From an uncultured beta proteobacterium (GTDB taxonomy: Bacteria; Pseudomonadota; Gammaproteobacteria; Burkholderiales; Burkholderiaceae_C), in contig CAJCCO010000032.1 in the NCBI GenBank assembly GCA_903960915.1, forward strand, positions 1 to 64,000: 64,000 nucleotides of DNA, in the 5' to 3' direction. The position numbers and the translations under genes are program-made. Shown in pieces: positions 7,050 through 15,416 of this stretch (position 1 is the stretch's first letter; every line of letters begins with the position of its first letter). A model generated the notes under the pieces. It was not told the origin of the DNA, did no database searches, and saw nothing but the letters and a program-made list of their open reading frames with translations.

Positions 7050-9209
7050 TTGAGCACTGAACAACTGGCTGCCACCGCGCTGGCTGCGTTTGACCAGATG
7101 GTGAACGCCAGCCCCGGTTTTCGCTCGCGACCCGGGCAGCGTGATATGGCCGAGCGCATTGCGCAGACCATGGCGGGCGTGTCGCTGGGCGAGCACCCCA
7201 AGCCCGAGCGGGCCATTGCTGTAATTCAGGCGGGTACCGGGGTGGGCAAGTCGGCTGCTTACGCCTCCACCATGGTGGCGATGGCGCTGGCGCTCAAAAC
7301 CCGGGTCATTATTTCTACCGCCACGGTGGCGCTGCAAGAGCAGTTGATGACCAAGGACTTGCCCGCGCTGGCCGCTGTGCTGGAGACCCCCTTTGTGTTT
7401 GCGCTGGCCAAAGGCCGTGGCCGCTATGTCTGCAAGTTCAAGCTCGATCGCCTGGTGGGGCTGGACGCCGATGCAGCCCAAAGCGCCGGTGAAGACCTGT
7501 TTGGGCCAGACGAAGACACGCCGCCCCCTCGCGCCGCTTACACCAGCCAATTGCAGGGCGAAGACCCGCAGGAGCGGCGCTTCAAACTCTATGAAACCTT
7601 GGCCGTGGGACTGACGGCCAACCAATGGGACGGCGACCGCGACAGCCTGCCCGAGCAGCCCGACCCGCGCGACTGGTCTACCGTGGCAGCCGAGCGCCAT
7701 ACCTGCACCGCGCGGCATTGCCCGCGCTACCGCGATTGCAGTTATTACAACGCCCGCACCAAGCTGGCCGAGGCCCATGTAATTGTGGCCAACCACGACT
7801 TGGTGCTGGCCTCTCTGGGCATGAAAACCCTGCCCGACCTGGACAACTGCCTGGTGGTGTTTGACGAAGGCCACCATCTGCCGGCCGTTGCGCTGGACCA
7901 GTTTTCGAGTGCCATGGATTTGTCCAACCTGCGCTGGCTTGACAAACTGCCCAAGGCTTTGCACGAGGTCAGTGAAAAAATTCAGATGACGCTGGAACAA
8001 GACGTCACCACCCTGGCGCAACAGCTCAAGGGCGCCTTGATGGACCTGGGCCGTTTGCTCATGGACTATCTCAAAAGCAGCGGCGCTGGTTTTGAGGGGG
8101 TGCACCGCTTCAGCGCGGGCGTGTTGCCGGCGCAGCTGTTGGAGCCCATGGCCTTGATTCAGGGCCATTCGGGCGGCTTGTCCAAAGCCCTGGAGGCGCT
8201 GGGGGCCGAGCTGAAGCTGCGCTCCAAAGAAGACCCGGCGCAAGCCCTGCCCAACTCGCTGATGTACGCCCGCCTGGGCCAGTTGGCGCCACGCTTGACC
8301 CATGTGGTGAGTACCAGCACGCTGATGCTGGAGCATGGGCCGCAGCCGCTGGCCAAGTGGCTCAAGGCCGACAGCAGCTCCGGCCTGGTGGTGCTCACTG
8401 CGCATGCCTGCCCGATCGTGCCGGGCGACTTGTTGCGCCAGTATTTGTGGAGTCAGGTGCGCGGCGCCGTCGTCACCTCGGCCTCGCTCACCAGTTGCGG
8501 CAGCTTTGACTACTACTTGCAGGAAGCCGGCTTGAACCATCTGCCGCACGTGAGTACGCTTGAAGTGGCCAGCCCCTTTAACTACCGCACCCAGGGCGAG
8601 CTGATTGTGGTGGAAACCCAGACCGACCCGAAGAACGCCGAGGCTTTTACCCAGGAAATGGTGCAAGAGCTGATGGCTGATTTGCAGTTGGTGACGCGGG
8701 GCGCGCTGGCCTTGTTCACCTCGCGCGTGCAAATGCGCGCGGCGGTGGATGCCTTGCCGCCACGGCTCCTGGAGGTGGTGCTGGTGCAAGGGCAAATGTC
8801 GCGCGCCCGGCTTTTGGGGGCGCACCAGGCACGGGTTGAGGCCGGGCAGCCCTCGGTCATCTTTGGGCTGCAGTCTTTTGGTGAAGGGCTGGACTTGCCG
8901 GGCCGGTTGTGCGAAACCGTGTTTATTGCCAAGCTGCCTTTCAGCCCGCCGTCTGATCCGGTGGAAGAAGCCCGTGCCGAATGGCTGAAGACCGTAGGGC
9001 GCGACCCGTTCTCCGAGCTGGTGGTGCCGGCCACTGGTATCAAGTTGCTGCAATGGACCGGGCGCGCCATTCGCACCGAAGAAGACCACGCCACCGTTAT
9101 TTGCTACGACCGGCGCTTGCTGCGCCAAAGTTATGGCCGGCGCATGTTGCAGGGATTGCCTCCCTACGCGGTGCTGCGCCGCGTGGCGGGTGTGGTGCAG
9201 GCGTTGTAA
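7050..9209 (+). CDS. dinG: ATP-dependent DNA helicase DinG
   Basis: Superfamily 2, XPD-like iron-sulfur helicase that unwinds DNA 5' to 3' and resolves R-loops and D-loops. Walker A QAGTGVGKS (Lys67) and the DEGH Walker B box (Asp272) are intact. Four cysteines suited to a 4Fe-4S cluster lie at C128, C219, C224 and C230; the last three have the same 5 and 6 residue spacing as in E. coli DinG. The C-terminal motor motifs include FGLQSFGEGLDLPG and QWTGRAIR. Length (719) equals the family norm. I prefer TTG 7050, seven bases after CAGGGA; TTG 7044 is the alternative. No ATG is available. Confidence 0.95.
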   Translation: MSTEQLAATALAAFDQMVNASPGFRSRPGQRDMAERIAQTMAGVSLGEHPKPERAIAVIQAGTGVGKSAAYASTMVAMALALKTRVIISTATVALQEQLMTKDLPALAAVLETPFVFALAKGRGRYVCKFKLDRLVGLDADAAQSAGEDLFGPDEDTPPPRAAYTSQLQGEDPQERRFKLYETLAVGLTANQWDGDRDSLPEQPDPRDWSTVAAERHTCTARHCPRYRDCSYYNARTKLAEAHVIVANHDLVLASLGMKTLPDLDNCLVVFDEGHHLPAVALDQFSSAMDLSNLRWLDKLPKALHEVSEKIQMTLEQDVTTLAQQLKGALMDLGRLLMDYLKSSGAGFEGVHRFSAGVLPAQLLEPMALIQGHSGGLSKALEALGAELKLRSKEDPAQALPNSLMYARLGQLAPRLTHVVSTSTLMLEHGPQPLAKWLKADSSSGLVVLTAHACPIVPGDLLRQYLWSQVRGAVVTSASLTSCGSFDYYLQEAGLNHLPHVSTLEVASPFNYRTQGELIVVETQTDPKNAEAFTQEMVQELMADLQLVTRGALALFTSRVQMRAAVDALPPRLLEVVLVQGQMSRARLLGAHQARVEAGQPSVIFGLQSFGEGLDLPGRLCETVFIAKLPFSPPSDPVEEARAEWLKTVGRDPFSELVVPATGIKLLQWTGRAIRTEEDHATVICYDRRLLRQSYGRRMLQGLPPYAVLRRVAGVVQAL

Positions 9210-9255
9210 GCTAAAGGCCTGTCAAAAAATGTTTTTCAGGGCTTAGGAACTCTTT

Positions 9256-9564
9256 ATGCGTTTTATTTTTCGTCTGTTGTTGGCGGTGCTGGGGCTGGTC
9301 TTTCTGGCCAGCTTGCTGGCGGCGGCGGTGCTCTTGTTGCTGGTCTGGTTGCTCAAGGCGGCTTGGGCGCGCCTGACGGGGCGGCCGGTGCAGCCCTGGG
9401 TGTTTCAGTTTAAAAGGCACGCGGCCTGGCGCGGTTTTGAGGGCTTCAACGGTTTTCCGGGCTTCCCGGGTTCCCCAGGTTCTAGTGACGGGACCTTGTC
9501 AGGCACCAAGCCCAGGCCTGCAGACGACAACGTGATTGACGTCACGCCCAAAGAAATCAAGTAG
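9256..9564 (+). CDS. Small membrane protein with Gly-Phe/Pro repeat tract
   Basis: A 102-residue protein of unknown function. Residues 1-35 form one long, strongly hydrophobic membrane segment (LLLAVLGLVFLASLLAAAV), followed by a basic cytoplasmic-side stretch and PWVFQFKRHAAW. Residues 60-77 are a low-complexity tract of G-F-x and G-x-P triplets (GFEGFNGFPGFPGSPGS), and the tail ends in IDVTPKEIK. No signal cleavage site is evident. It stands 46 bases after dinG and ends 10 bases before the convergent exonuclease gene. Coding is supported by a proper start and composition, but no family was recognised. Confidence 0.6.
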   Translation: MRFIFRLLLAVLGLVFLASLLAAAVLLLLVWLLKAAWARLTGRPVQPWVFQFKRHAAWRGFEGFNGFPGFPGSPGSSDGTLSGTKPRPADDNVIDVTPKEIK

Positions 9565-9574
9565 CGCCAGTGCC

Positions 9575-10996
9575 CTAGGCGCGGCCCCAGTTGACGGCCC
9601 CGAGCTGCAACAGCGAGGTACCCGCTGCCCACGGCGCCACCAGGTGTTTGAGGGCCAGCCGGTAGGTGTCCAGGTCAAAGGCGAGCAAGTGCCTTGTTGT
9701 CAGGGCTTCCTCCAGTTCGGCCTCGTCGTGCACCGTGGCCAGATGACACCACTGGTCGAACACATGAATATCCGTGCGGCCGGTCTGTGCGTTGTGCTCG
9801 CGCAGCCCCACGGCCCCCTTGTGCGGCCACACCTGCAGGCGCTGCCCTTGCAGCGCCAGTTGCACGCGCAGGCGGTGCCGCTCAGGCGTCTCAAGGCCGC
9901 AGCAGGCTCCCTGGCATTTGCCCAGTTGGTGGGCAAAGCAGGCGCCTTTGCCTGATTCCAGCCCCAGCAGGTGCGGGCACAGCAGGTGCGTCTCGGCCAA
10001 GGTGCGCAACTGATCCAGCGCCTGGCGTTTGGAGCGAAAAACGCCATACAGGCTGCCAAATTCAGTGGGGTTTAAATCTTCGCCACGCACCAGGGTCAGC
10101 AGCGGGCGCGCTTGCGGGTTCTCGTCCAGCCGCCAGGCACACAGGTTGCGCTCGCGGCGTAACTGGCGGTTGTAGACCGGTTGTTTACTCTTCACCATCC
10201 GCGCCTCCAGCAGCAGGGCGCTGATGTCGCCGGCCGTCTCATGCCATTGCACACGCCTGATTTCTTGCGCAATGCGCATTTCGCGCGCCTCGCGCCCGGC
10301 GGCTTGAAAGTGCGACATCACGCGGCTGCGCATCTTGATGCTCTTGCCGATGTACAGGGGCAGCGCCCCTTCGCCGTAAAACTCGTAAACCCCGGGCGAG
10401 TCGGGTATATCGCGCATGGCGGTTTCCAGTTGCGGCGGCAGGGCGGCGCTGCCTTGTAGCAAGGCTTGGGCCTGGGCGCGCACGGTGTCTTGGCCGAGTT
10501 CCTGGCTGGCCAGGAGCAGCCAGTCCAGCACCACCTGCACATCGCCCATGGCGCGGTGTCTGGCCTGCGTGCTCAGGCCGTGGCGCTGCATGATGGCGTC
10601 AAGCCCATGGCTGCGGTGTTGCGGGTAGAGTTTGCGCGAGAGGCGCACGGTGCACACGGTTTTCACACGCAACACGGTGTCGAGCCGCGCAAATTCTTGC
10701 AGCAAAAAACCGTGGTCAAAGCGCACGTTGTGGGCCACCAGCACCGCGCCGGTCAGCAGTTCCAGCAGTTGGCCGGCAACCGCCTCAAAGCGAGGTGCAT
10801 CGGCCACCATGGCGTTGCTGATGCCGGTCAGGCCTTCAATGAAACCCGAGATGCGCACCCCCGGGTTCACCAGGCTGCTCCAGCGCGCCACCTCCACGCC
10901 GTTGTCCATGCGCACGGCAGCAATTTCGGTGATGCGGTCGTGCACCGGGTTGCCACCGGTGGTTTCCAGGTCAAGCAAGACGTAACTGGGGAGCAT
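9575..10996 (-). CDS. DnaQ-like 3'-5' exonuclease fused to UvrC/Cho-type GIY-YIG nuclease domain
   Basis: A 473-residue two-domain nuclease. Residues 1-170 are a DEDDh exonuclease of the DNA polymerase III epsilon type: DLETTGG (metal-binding D and E), HNVRFDHGFL and HRAMGDVQVV carrying the catalytic H and last D. Residues about 195-285 form a GIY-YIG domain like UvrC's N-terminus (DSPGVYEFYGEGALPLYIGKS). The C-terminal 190 residues contain a Cys-rich stretch (ACFAHQLGKCQGACCG) as in Cho/UvrC-like proteins. The same domain pair is known from M. tuberculosis Rv2191. A DNA repair role is likely; there are no SOS or repair genes in the same operon. Confidence 0.88.
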   Translation of the reverse strand: MLPSYVLLDLETTGGNPVHDRITEIAAVRMDNGVEVARWSSLVNPGVRISGFIEGLTGISNAMVADAPRFEAVAGQLLELLTGAVLVAHNVRFDHGFLLQEFARLDTVLRVKTVCTVRLSRKLYPQHRSHGLDAIMQRHGLSTQARHRAMGDVQVVLDWLLLASQELGQDTVRAQAQALLQGSAALPPQLETAMRDIPDSPGVYEFYGEGALPLYIGKSIKMRSRVMSHFQAAGREAREMRIAQEIRRVQWHETAGDISALLLEARMVKSKQPVYNRQLRRERNLCAWRLDENPQARPLLTLVRGEDLNPTEFGSLYGVFRSKRQALDQLRTLAETHLLCPHLLGLESGKGACFAHQLGKCQGACCGLETPERHRLRVQLALQGQRLQVWPHKGAVGLREHNAQTGRTDIHVFDQWCHLATVHDEAELEEALTTRHLLAFDLDTYRLALKHLVAPWAAGTSLLQLGAVNWGRA

Positions 10997-11113
10997 GTCG
11001 GTTCAGAGAAGGCTCAGCAAAAAATCAGGGCCAGCCAGGCCGGGTCATCTACAAAATTGAGCAGCACGTAGCTACCAGAACGGTACAACCAGTACGTCAT
11101 TCGCTCCAGCCAC

Positions 11114-11659
11114 TCAGACGATATCAATGGCATGGAAGGCAAATTGGCCTTGTCGGCGGTCAGAGAAAAAGCGCTCCAGGGTTTCGCGCACGGTTTTGAA
11201 AGCAATCTCTTCCCAGGGGATGTCGGCCTCGGCAAACAAGCGGGCCTCCAGGGTTTCATGCCCGGGGTCAAACACGTCGCTGAGCAGGCGGGCGCGGTAA
11301 AACATATGAACCTGGCCCACGCGCGCCACGTTCACCAGCGAGAACAAACCTTCCATCTCGAACTGGGCGCCGGCTTCCTCCACGGTTTCACGGGCGGCGC
11401 CTTCGGCCACCGTTTCGTTGAGCTCCATGAAACCCGCCGGCAGCGTCCACTTGCCCCAGCGCGGTTCAATGTTGCGCTTGCACAGCAGCACCTTGTCTTG
11501 CCAGTACGGCACCGTGCCCACCACATTGAGCGGGTTTTCATAGTGCACGACATGGCAGGCCTGGCAGATGGCGCGTTCCTTGGTGTCGCCGTCATCGGGC
11601 AGGCGGTAGGTCACGGTCGTGCCGCAGTCTTTGCAGTGTTTGATGGGCTTGCGCAGCAT
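11114..11659 (-). CDS. Nudix hydrolase with N-terminal zinc ribbon
   Basis: A 181-residue pyrophosphohydrolase. The N-terminus holds a four-cysteine zinc ribbon (CKDCG near residue 9 and CQAC near residue 33). The Nudix box is complete: GFMELNETVAEGAARETVEEAGA fits G-x5-E-x7-REUxEExGU. The layout resembles the NUDIX group with a zinc-ribbon arm that includes ADP-ribose and NADH pyrophosphatases; the actual substrate cannot be read from the sequence. It stands alone on the minus strand between the exonuclease fusion and the fumarylacetoacetate hydrolase gene. Confidence 0.88.
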   Translation of the reverse strand: MLRKPIKHCKDCGTTVTYRLPDDGDTKERAICQACHVVHYENPLNVVGTVPYWQDKVLLCKRNIEPRWGKWTLPAGFMELNETVAEGAARETVEEAGAQFEMEGLFSLVNVARVGQVHMFYRARLLSDVFDPGHETLEARLFAEADIPWEEIAFKTVRETLERFFSDRRQGQFAFHAIDIV

Positions 11660-11725
11660 GGGCAGTGTGGGTGGTGGGGTTTGACGGGGATTAAGCGGGA
11701 AGGGTGGGAGCCTAGGCGGTGGGGT

Positions 11726-12421
11726 TCAAGCCACTTGGAGTGAGATGCTTTGCAAACCCGACACGCCACCGTGCAGTGTGTCGCCTGGCACCACAGCGGC
11801 CACACCTTCAGGCGTTCCGGTGTAAATCAGGTCGCCGGGCTGGAGCGCCCAGGCGGTGGACACATGCGCAATGATCTCAGCAATATTCCAGATCAGCTTG
11901 GACACTTGGCTGCGCTGGCGGTCTGTGCCGTTGACCTGTACAAAGATTTCAGCTTGCGTGATGTCTCCGGCCTGTGCCACCGGGGTTATGGGGCCAATGG
12001 GGGCAGAGGCGTCAAAGGCCTTGCCAATGCACCAGGGGCGGCTCTGCTTTTTCATGTCGTTTTGCAGGTCGCGCCGGGTCATGTCCAGGCCTACGGCGTA
12101 ACCGTAAATATGCGCCATGGCATCGGCTACCTGGATATTTTTGCCCCCTTTGCCAATGGCTACCACCAGTTCAATTTCGTGGTGAAAGTTGTGGGTCAAG
12201 CTGGGGTAGGGCAGGGTGCCTGTTTCGCCCGCGTTCACCACCACCAGGGCATCGGTCGGCTTGATGAAGAAAAACGGAGACTCCCGGCCGGTGAAGCCCA
12301 TTTCTTTGGCGTGGTCTTCGTAGTTGCGTCCTACGCAGTAAATGCGGTGCACAGGAAAACGCTCGGTGTGGCCCAGCACGGGCACGGACACGACAGGGGG
12401 GGGTGTGAAGAGGTAGTTCAT
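11726..12421 (-). CDS. Fumarylacetoacetate hydrolase family protein, fumarylpyruvate hydrolase-like
   Basis: A 231-residue hydrolase of C-C bonds in acylpyruvates. The family core is clear: IYCVGRNYEDHAKEMG, FFFIKPTDALV, the metal-binding H-x-E in HHEIELVVAIG, GLDMTRRDLQ, and GDLIYTGTPEGV. Length and N-terminus resemble NagK-type fumarylpyruvate hydrolases of the gentisate pathway. The start is ATG 12421 (MNYLFTPPP), after a run of upstream in-frame codons that belong to the intergenic region. A zeta-class isomerase gene (maiA) lies about 1.6 kb away, a fitting partner, but no ring-cleavage dioxygenase is in the window. Confidence 0.88.
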   Translation of the reverse strand: MNYLFTPPPVVSVPVLGHTERFPVHRIYCVGRNYEDHAKEMGFTGRESPFFFIKPTDALVVVNAGETGTLPYPSLTHNFHHEIELVVAIGKGGKNIQVADAMAHIYGYAVGLDMTRRDLQNDMKKQSRPWCIGKAFDASAPIGPITPVAQAGDITQAEIFVQVNGTDRQRSQVSKLIWNIAEIIAHVSTAWALQPGDLIYTGTPEGVAAVVPGDTLHGGVSGLQSISLQVA

Positions 12422-12431
12422 GGCGCAGCGC

Positions 12432-12740
12432 TCAGACCGATTCAGACTTGGCCACCAGCTCAAAGTGCTCCACCACCGGGGCGCCCGCAAAGAACGGCCC
12501 GACGATGGCGCGCCACTGCGTGAACGCCTCGGACTGGCGAAAGCCCACGGTGTGGTCTTCCAGCGTGTCCCAGAAAATTTGCAGAATGTAGCGCTCAGGG
12601 CTTTCCATGCCCCGGTTCACCTTGAAGCCTTGAAAACCATGGGCCTTGTGGATAACCGTGACAAGCCCACGCTGAATAGCTTCTTCAAAAGCAGCGTTTT
12701 GACCGGGATGGATGCGAATGTCGGCAAGTTCAAGAATCAT
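12432..12740 (-). CDS. Antibiotic biosynthesis monooxygenase (ABM) domain protein
   Basis: A 102-residue single-domain protein of the dimeric alpha-beta barrel (ferredoxin-like) superfamily. MILELADIRIHPGQNAAFEEA at the start and FWDTLEDHTVGFRQSEAFTQWR in the second half are typical ABM features. Members act as small quinol oxygenases, heme-degrading enzymes or unknown-function proteins; nothing here decides which. It starts at ATG 12740 and is followed after 10 bases by the fumarylacetoacetate hydrolase family gene, so the two are probably one transcription unit. Confidence 0.85.
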   Translation of the reverse strand: MILELADIRIHPGQNAAFEEAIQRGLVTVIHKAHGFQGFKVNRGMESPERYILQIFWDTLEDHTVGFRQSEAFTQWRAIVGPFFAGAPVVEHFELVAKSESV

Positions 12741-12806
12741 GGCAGGGGCTTTTCTCTGTTGGGGGTTGAGGGGGCTGGGTTGGGGTAGTGTCGAGTGGCG
12801 ATCAAT

Positions 12807-13853
12807 TCAGTAGGGGTCCTGAACCGGGCGTGTTTCTTCTTCGCCATTGGCGTGGCGGGCAAATCGCAGCGCTTGGCCACCATGCACGGGTGCGGTGTCT
12901 GGCCAGGGCCAGCCGCCAAATTCGGTGCGGCGGTAATCGGCAAAGGCCTGGTGAATTTCTTCCTGGGTGTTCATCACAAACGGGCCGTACTGGGCCACGG
13001 GCTCGGCAATAGGGCGGCCCTGCAGCAGCAAAAATTCGCTTTCCTGGGGGCCATTTAGCAACTCGGCCGCCACGGGGCCGGCCAGTTCAATAGCGGCAGG
13101 CTGGTTCAGCGTTTGCCCGCTCACGGTCACTTGGGCGCCCTTGAAAAAGTAGAGCATGCGGCGGGTGCCGGCATGGGCGGCTGGCAGCGTCCAGCGGGCG
13201 CCGGGGGCCATTTTCAGGGTCCAGATGGCCAGGTCTGAACCGTCTTGGGACGCCCAAGAGTCAGGCGGTGGGGCCAGCGGCTCGGCCACCCCACTCAAAT
13301 GCCCCGCCATGCAGGACACCCAGGTCTGGAGCCCGGCGCTGTCGGTAAACACCTGGCGCGCCACGTCTTCAGACCAGTGCATGGTGAAGTGCGGCGCCAC
13401 CATCTTGTTTTTGGCCGGCAGGTTGAGCCAGATTTGAAACAGCTCGAGCGGGTTGGCTTGGTCTTGGCGCAGCAGCGGGAACATTTCTGAGTGCACGATG
13501 CCGCGCCCGGCGGTGAGCCACTGCACATCGCCACCGCCAAAGCGGGCGGTGGCGCCCAATGAGTCGGAGTGGTCAATCAGGCCTTTGCGCACGATGGTGA
13601 CGGTCTCAAAGCCACGGTGCGGGTGCGACGGAAAGCCCGGTACCCGTTGACCGTGGTACATGCGCCAGCCGTCTTTGGGTTCAAAGTCATTGCCCAGCGA
13701 GCGACCGGCCAGCGATGCGTTTGGCCCGAAGTCGGCGTTGCCGCGCGGGTAGGCATCGTCGTGGTAAACGCAAAACAAAAAAGGATCAAGGGTGACCCAC
13801 GGAAACCCCAGGGGCTGTACGTTAACGATGGGGCTGGGGCTTGAATCGGGCAT
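12807..13853 (-). CDS. Pirin family protein
   Basis: A bicupin of the pirin family, 348 residues, somewhat longer than the usual 290-300. The metal-binding N-terminal cupin signature is present: FPSHPHRGFETVTIV and, further on, GGGDVQWLTAGRGIVHSEM. The C-terminal cupin (about 210-310) has FFKGAQVTVSGQTL and LLLQGRPIAEPVAQYGPFVMN. Some bacterial pirins have quercetinase activity and others bind metabolic enzymes. It heads the leftward group that includes the ABM protein and acylpyruvase; maiA is divergent. Confidence 0.92.
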   Translation of the reverse strand: MPDSSPSPIVNVQPLGFPWVTLDPFLFCVYHDDAYPRGNADFGPNASLAGRSLGNDFEPKDGWRMYHGQRVPGFPSHPHRGFETVTIVRKGLIDHSDSLGATARFGGGDVQWLTAGRGIVHSEMFPLLRQDQANPLELFQIWLNLPAKNKMVAPHFTMHWSEDVARQVFTDSAGLQTWVSCMAGHLSGVAEPLAPPPDSWASQDGSDLAIWTLKMAPGARWTLPAAHAGTRRMLYFFKGAQVTVSGQTLNQPAAIELAGPVAAELLNGPQESEFLLLQGRPIAEPVAQYGPFVMNTQEEIHQAFADYRRTEFGGWPWPDTAPVHGGQALRFARHANGEEETRPVQDPY

Positions 13854-13990
13854 CGTGGTTCCTGAGGCAGACGGCTAAGGTTAGTTTAGGCAAGGTAACG
13901 TAGTAAACGTGGGTATCTTGGTGGGGCAGGACGTAATTTGGAGCAGCTACTGCCGCATGAACGGTGGATTATCCGGTTTATGCTCAAGCC

Positions 13991-14629
13991 ATGAAGCTGC
14001 ACAACTATTTTCGATCCTCGGCCTCGTTTCGGGTGCGCATTGCCCTGGCGCTGAAAGGCCTGTCTTATGCGTATGTGCCGGTGCATCTGCCGCGTGGCGA
14101 CCACCAGCAGTCGGCCTTTGCCAACCTGGTAGGCGACCCGCTGGTGCCACTGCTAGAAGTGGACGGCCTGCGCCTGACCCAGTCCATGGCCATCATCGAG
14201 TACCTGGATGAAACCCGCCCCTCACCGCCGCTGCTCCCGCCCGACGCCGCCGGCCGCGCCCGGGTGCGTGCGCTGGCGCTGTCGGTGGCCTGCGAGATTC
14301 ATCCGCTGAACAACCTGCGCGTGCTCAAGTACCTGAGCAAAGAACTCCAGGTGAACGAAGCCGCCAAAAATACCTGGTACCGCCACTGGGTGCGTCAGGG
14401 CCTGGAGGGCTTTGAGCGGCAACTCGCGCAGGCGCCCGCCACCCCTTTTTGCCATGGCCACACGCCCACCCTGGCCGACTGCCTGCTGGTGCCGCAAATC
14501 TTCAACGGCCAGCGATTTGACGTCAATTTTGACGGCTTGCCACGCACCATGGCGGTGTTTGAGGCCTGCATGGCCTTGCCCGCTTTTCAGCAAGCCCAGC
14601 CCAGCCAGTGCCCCGACTTTGAAGCCTGA
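13991..14629 (+). CDS. maiA: Maleylacetoacetate (or maleylpyruvate) isomerase, zeta-class GST
   Basis: Glutathione-dependent cis-trans isomerase of aromatic-ring degradation. The 212-residue protein has the thioredoxin-fold N-domain with the zeta-class active-site signature SSASFRVRIALALKGL (motif S-S-x-S-x-R-V-R-I-A), LVPLLEVDGLRLTQSMAIIEYL, and a helical C-domain ending in PTLADCLLVPQIFNGQRF. Start ATG 13991 (MKLHNYF) matches the family; nine more codons are open upstream. Substrate could be maleylacetoacetate (tyrosine pathway) or maleylpyruvate (gentisate pathway), the latter favoured by the NagK-like hydrolase nearby. pgeF follows after four bases. Confidence 0.9.
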   Translation: MKLHNYFRSSASFRVRIALALKGLSYAYVPVHLPRGDHQQSAFANLVGDPLVPLLEVDGLRLTQSMAIIEYLDETRPSPPLLPPDAAGRARVRALALSVACEIHPLNNLRVLKYLSKELQVNEAAKNTWYRHWVRQGLEGFERQLAQAPATPFCHGHTPTLADCLLVPQIFNGQRFDVNFDGLPRTMAVFEACMALPAFQQAQPSQCPDFEA

Positions 14630-14633
14630 GGCC

Positions 14634-15416
14634 ATGCACAACCCCGACTGGTTAGAGCCAATTTGGCCTGCCCCGCCCCACGTCAAGGCGGTGTGCACCA
14701 CCCGCGCTGGCGGGCAATCACAGCCCCCTTATGACGCACTCAATCTGGGCGACCACGTGGGCGACCGTCTGCAAGATGTCACTGCCAACCGTGCCGTTTT
14801 CCAGCAGGCCCTGGGTGTGCAGCCGGTATTTTTGTCGCAAGTGCATGGCTTGCAGGTGCTGGCCCTGGACTTCCAAACCCCCCACGGCAGCGAGGCCGAC
14901 GCCTGCCTGACGGCGCTGCCCGGGCTGGCCTGCACCATCATGGTGGCAGACTGTCTGCCGGTGCTGTTTACCAATCGGCAGGGCAGCTTGGTGGCCGCCG
15001 CGCACGCCGGTTGGCGTGGCTTGGCCGGGCAGGGGGGCTACGGCGTGTTGGAAGCTGTTCATGAACGCTTTGCAGCGCTGGCCCCGCTGCAGCCTGGGCG
15101 GCCGGAGTCCGAGCTCATAGCCTGGCTGGGGCCGTGTATTGGCCCGCAAGCCTTTGAAGTGGGTGACGAAGTGCGCACCGCCTTTGGGGGTGCTGGTTCG
15201 GCCATGGCCGCTTGTTTCAAGCCGCATGGCCCAGGCAAATGGTTGGCTAATTTGTCCGAATTGGCCAGGTTGCGGTTGGCGGCGCTGGGGGTGACACAGG
15301 TTTTTGGCAATGACGGCAGCCCCGACTGGTGCACCGTCAGCCAGCCCTTACGGTTTTTCTCGCACCGGCGCGACCGTGTCAGTGGCCGCTTGGCTGCCAG
15401 CATCTGGCTCAGCTAA
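14634..15416 (+). CDS. pgeF: Polyphenol oxidase/laccase-domain protein, purine nucleoside phosphorylase-like (YfiH family)
   Basis: A 260-residue member of the YfiH/DUF152 family. Bacterial members have been shown to act on purine nucleosides and the E. coli protein edits cell-wall precursors. The metal site motif is present: SQVHGLQVL, MVADCLPVLF and AAAHAGWRGLAGQ, supplying the conserved His-Cys-His set, and GPCIGPQAFEVG follows. Start ATG 14634 (MHNPDWLEPIW) is four bases after the maiA stop. Its 3' end overlaps the convergent small membrane protein gene by 69 bases. Confidence 0.9.
   Translation: MHNPDWLEPIWPAPPHVKAVCTTRAGGQSQPPYDALNLGDHVGDRLQDVTANRAVFQQALGVQPVFLSQVHGLQVLALDFQTPHGSEADACLTALPGLACTIMVADCLPVLFTNRQGSLVAAAHAGWRGLAGQGGYGVLEAVHERFAALAPLQPGRPESELIAWLGPCIGPQAFEVGDEVRTAFGGAGSAMAACFKPHGPGKWLANLSELARLRLAALGVTQVFGNDGSPDWCTVSQPLRFFSHRRDRVSGRLAASIWLS

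Noticed and set aside
6861-9128. 755-codon open frame antisense to dinG
   Set aside because: It mirrors dinG codon structure, has low-complexity His/Gln/Gly composition and no recognisable motif. dinG itself has complete helicase motifs.
9217-9241. GCCTG...CAGGGC hairpin after dinG
   Set aside because: The stem is interrupted and no T-tract follows, so I do not call it a terminator.
11014-11104. Short frame of about 28 codons between the exonuclease fusion and Nudix gene
   Set aside because: Too short, no ribosome binding site and no recognisable feature; likely chance.
12391-12400. G-run at the start of the fumarylacetoacetate hydrolase family gene
   Set aside because: About eight G within codons for a Pro-rich N-terminus; no sign of frameshift or phase variation.
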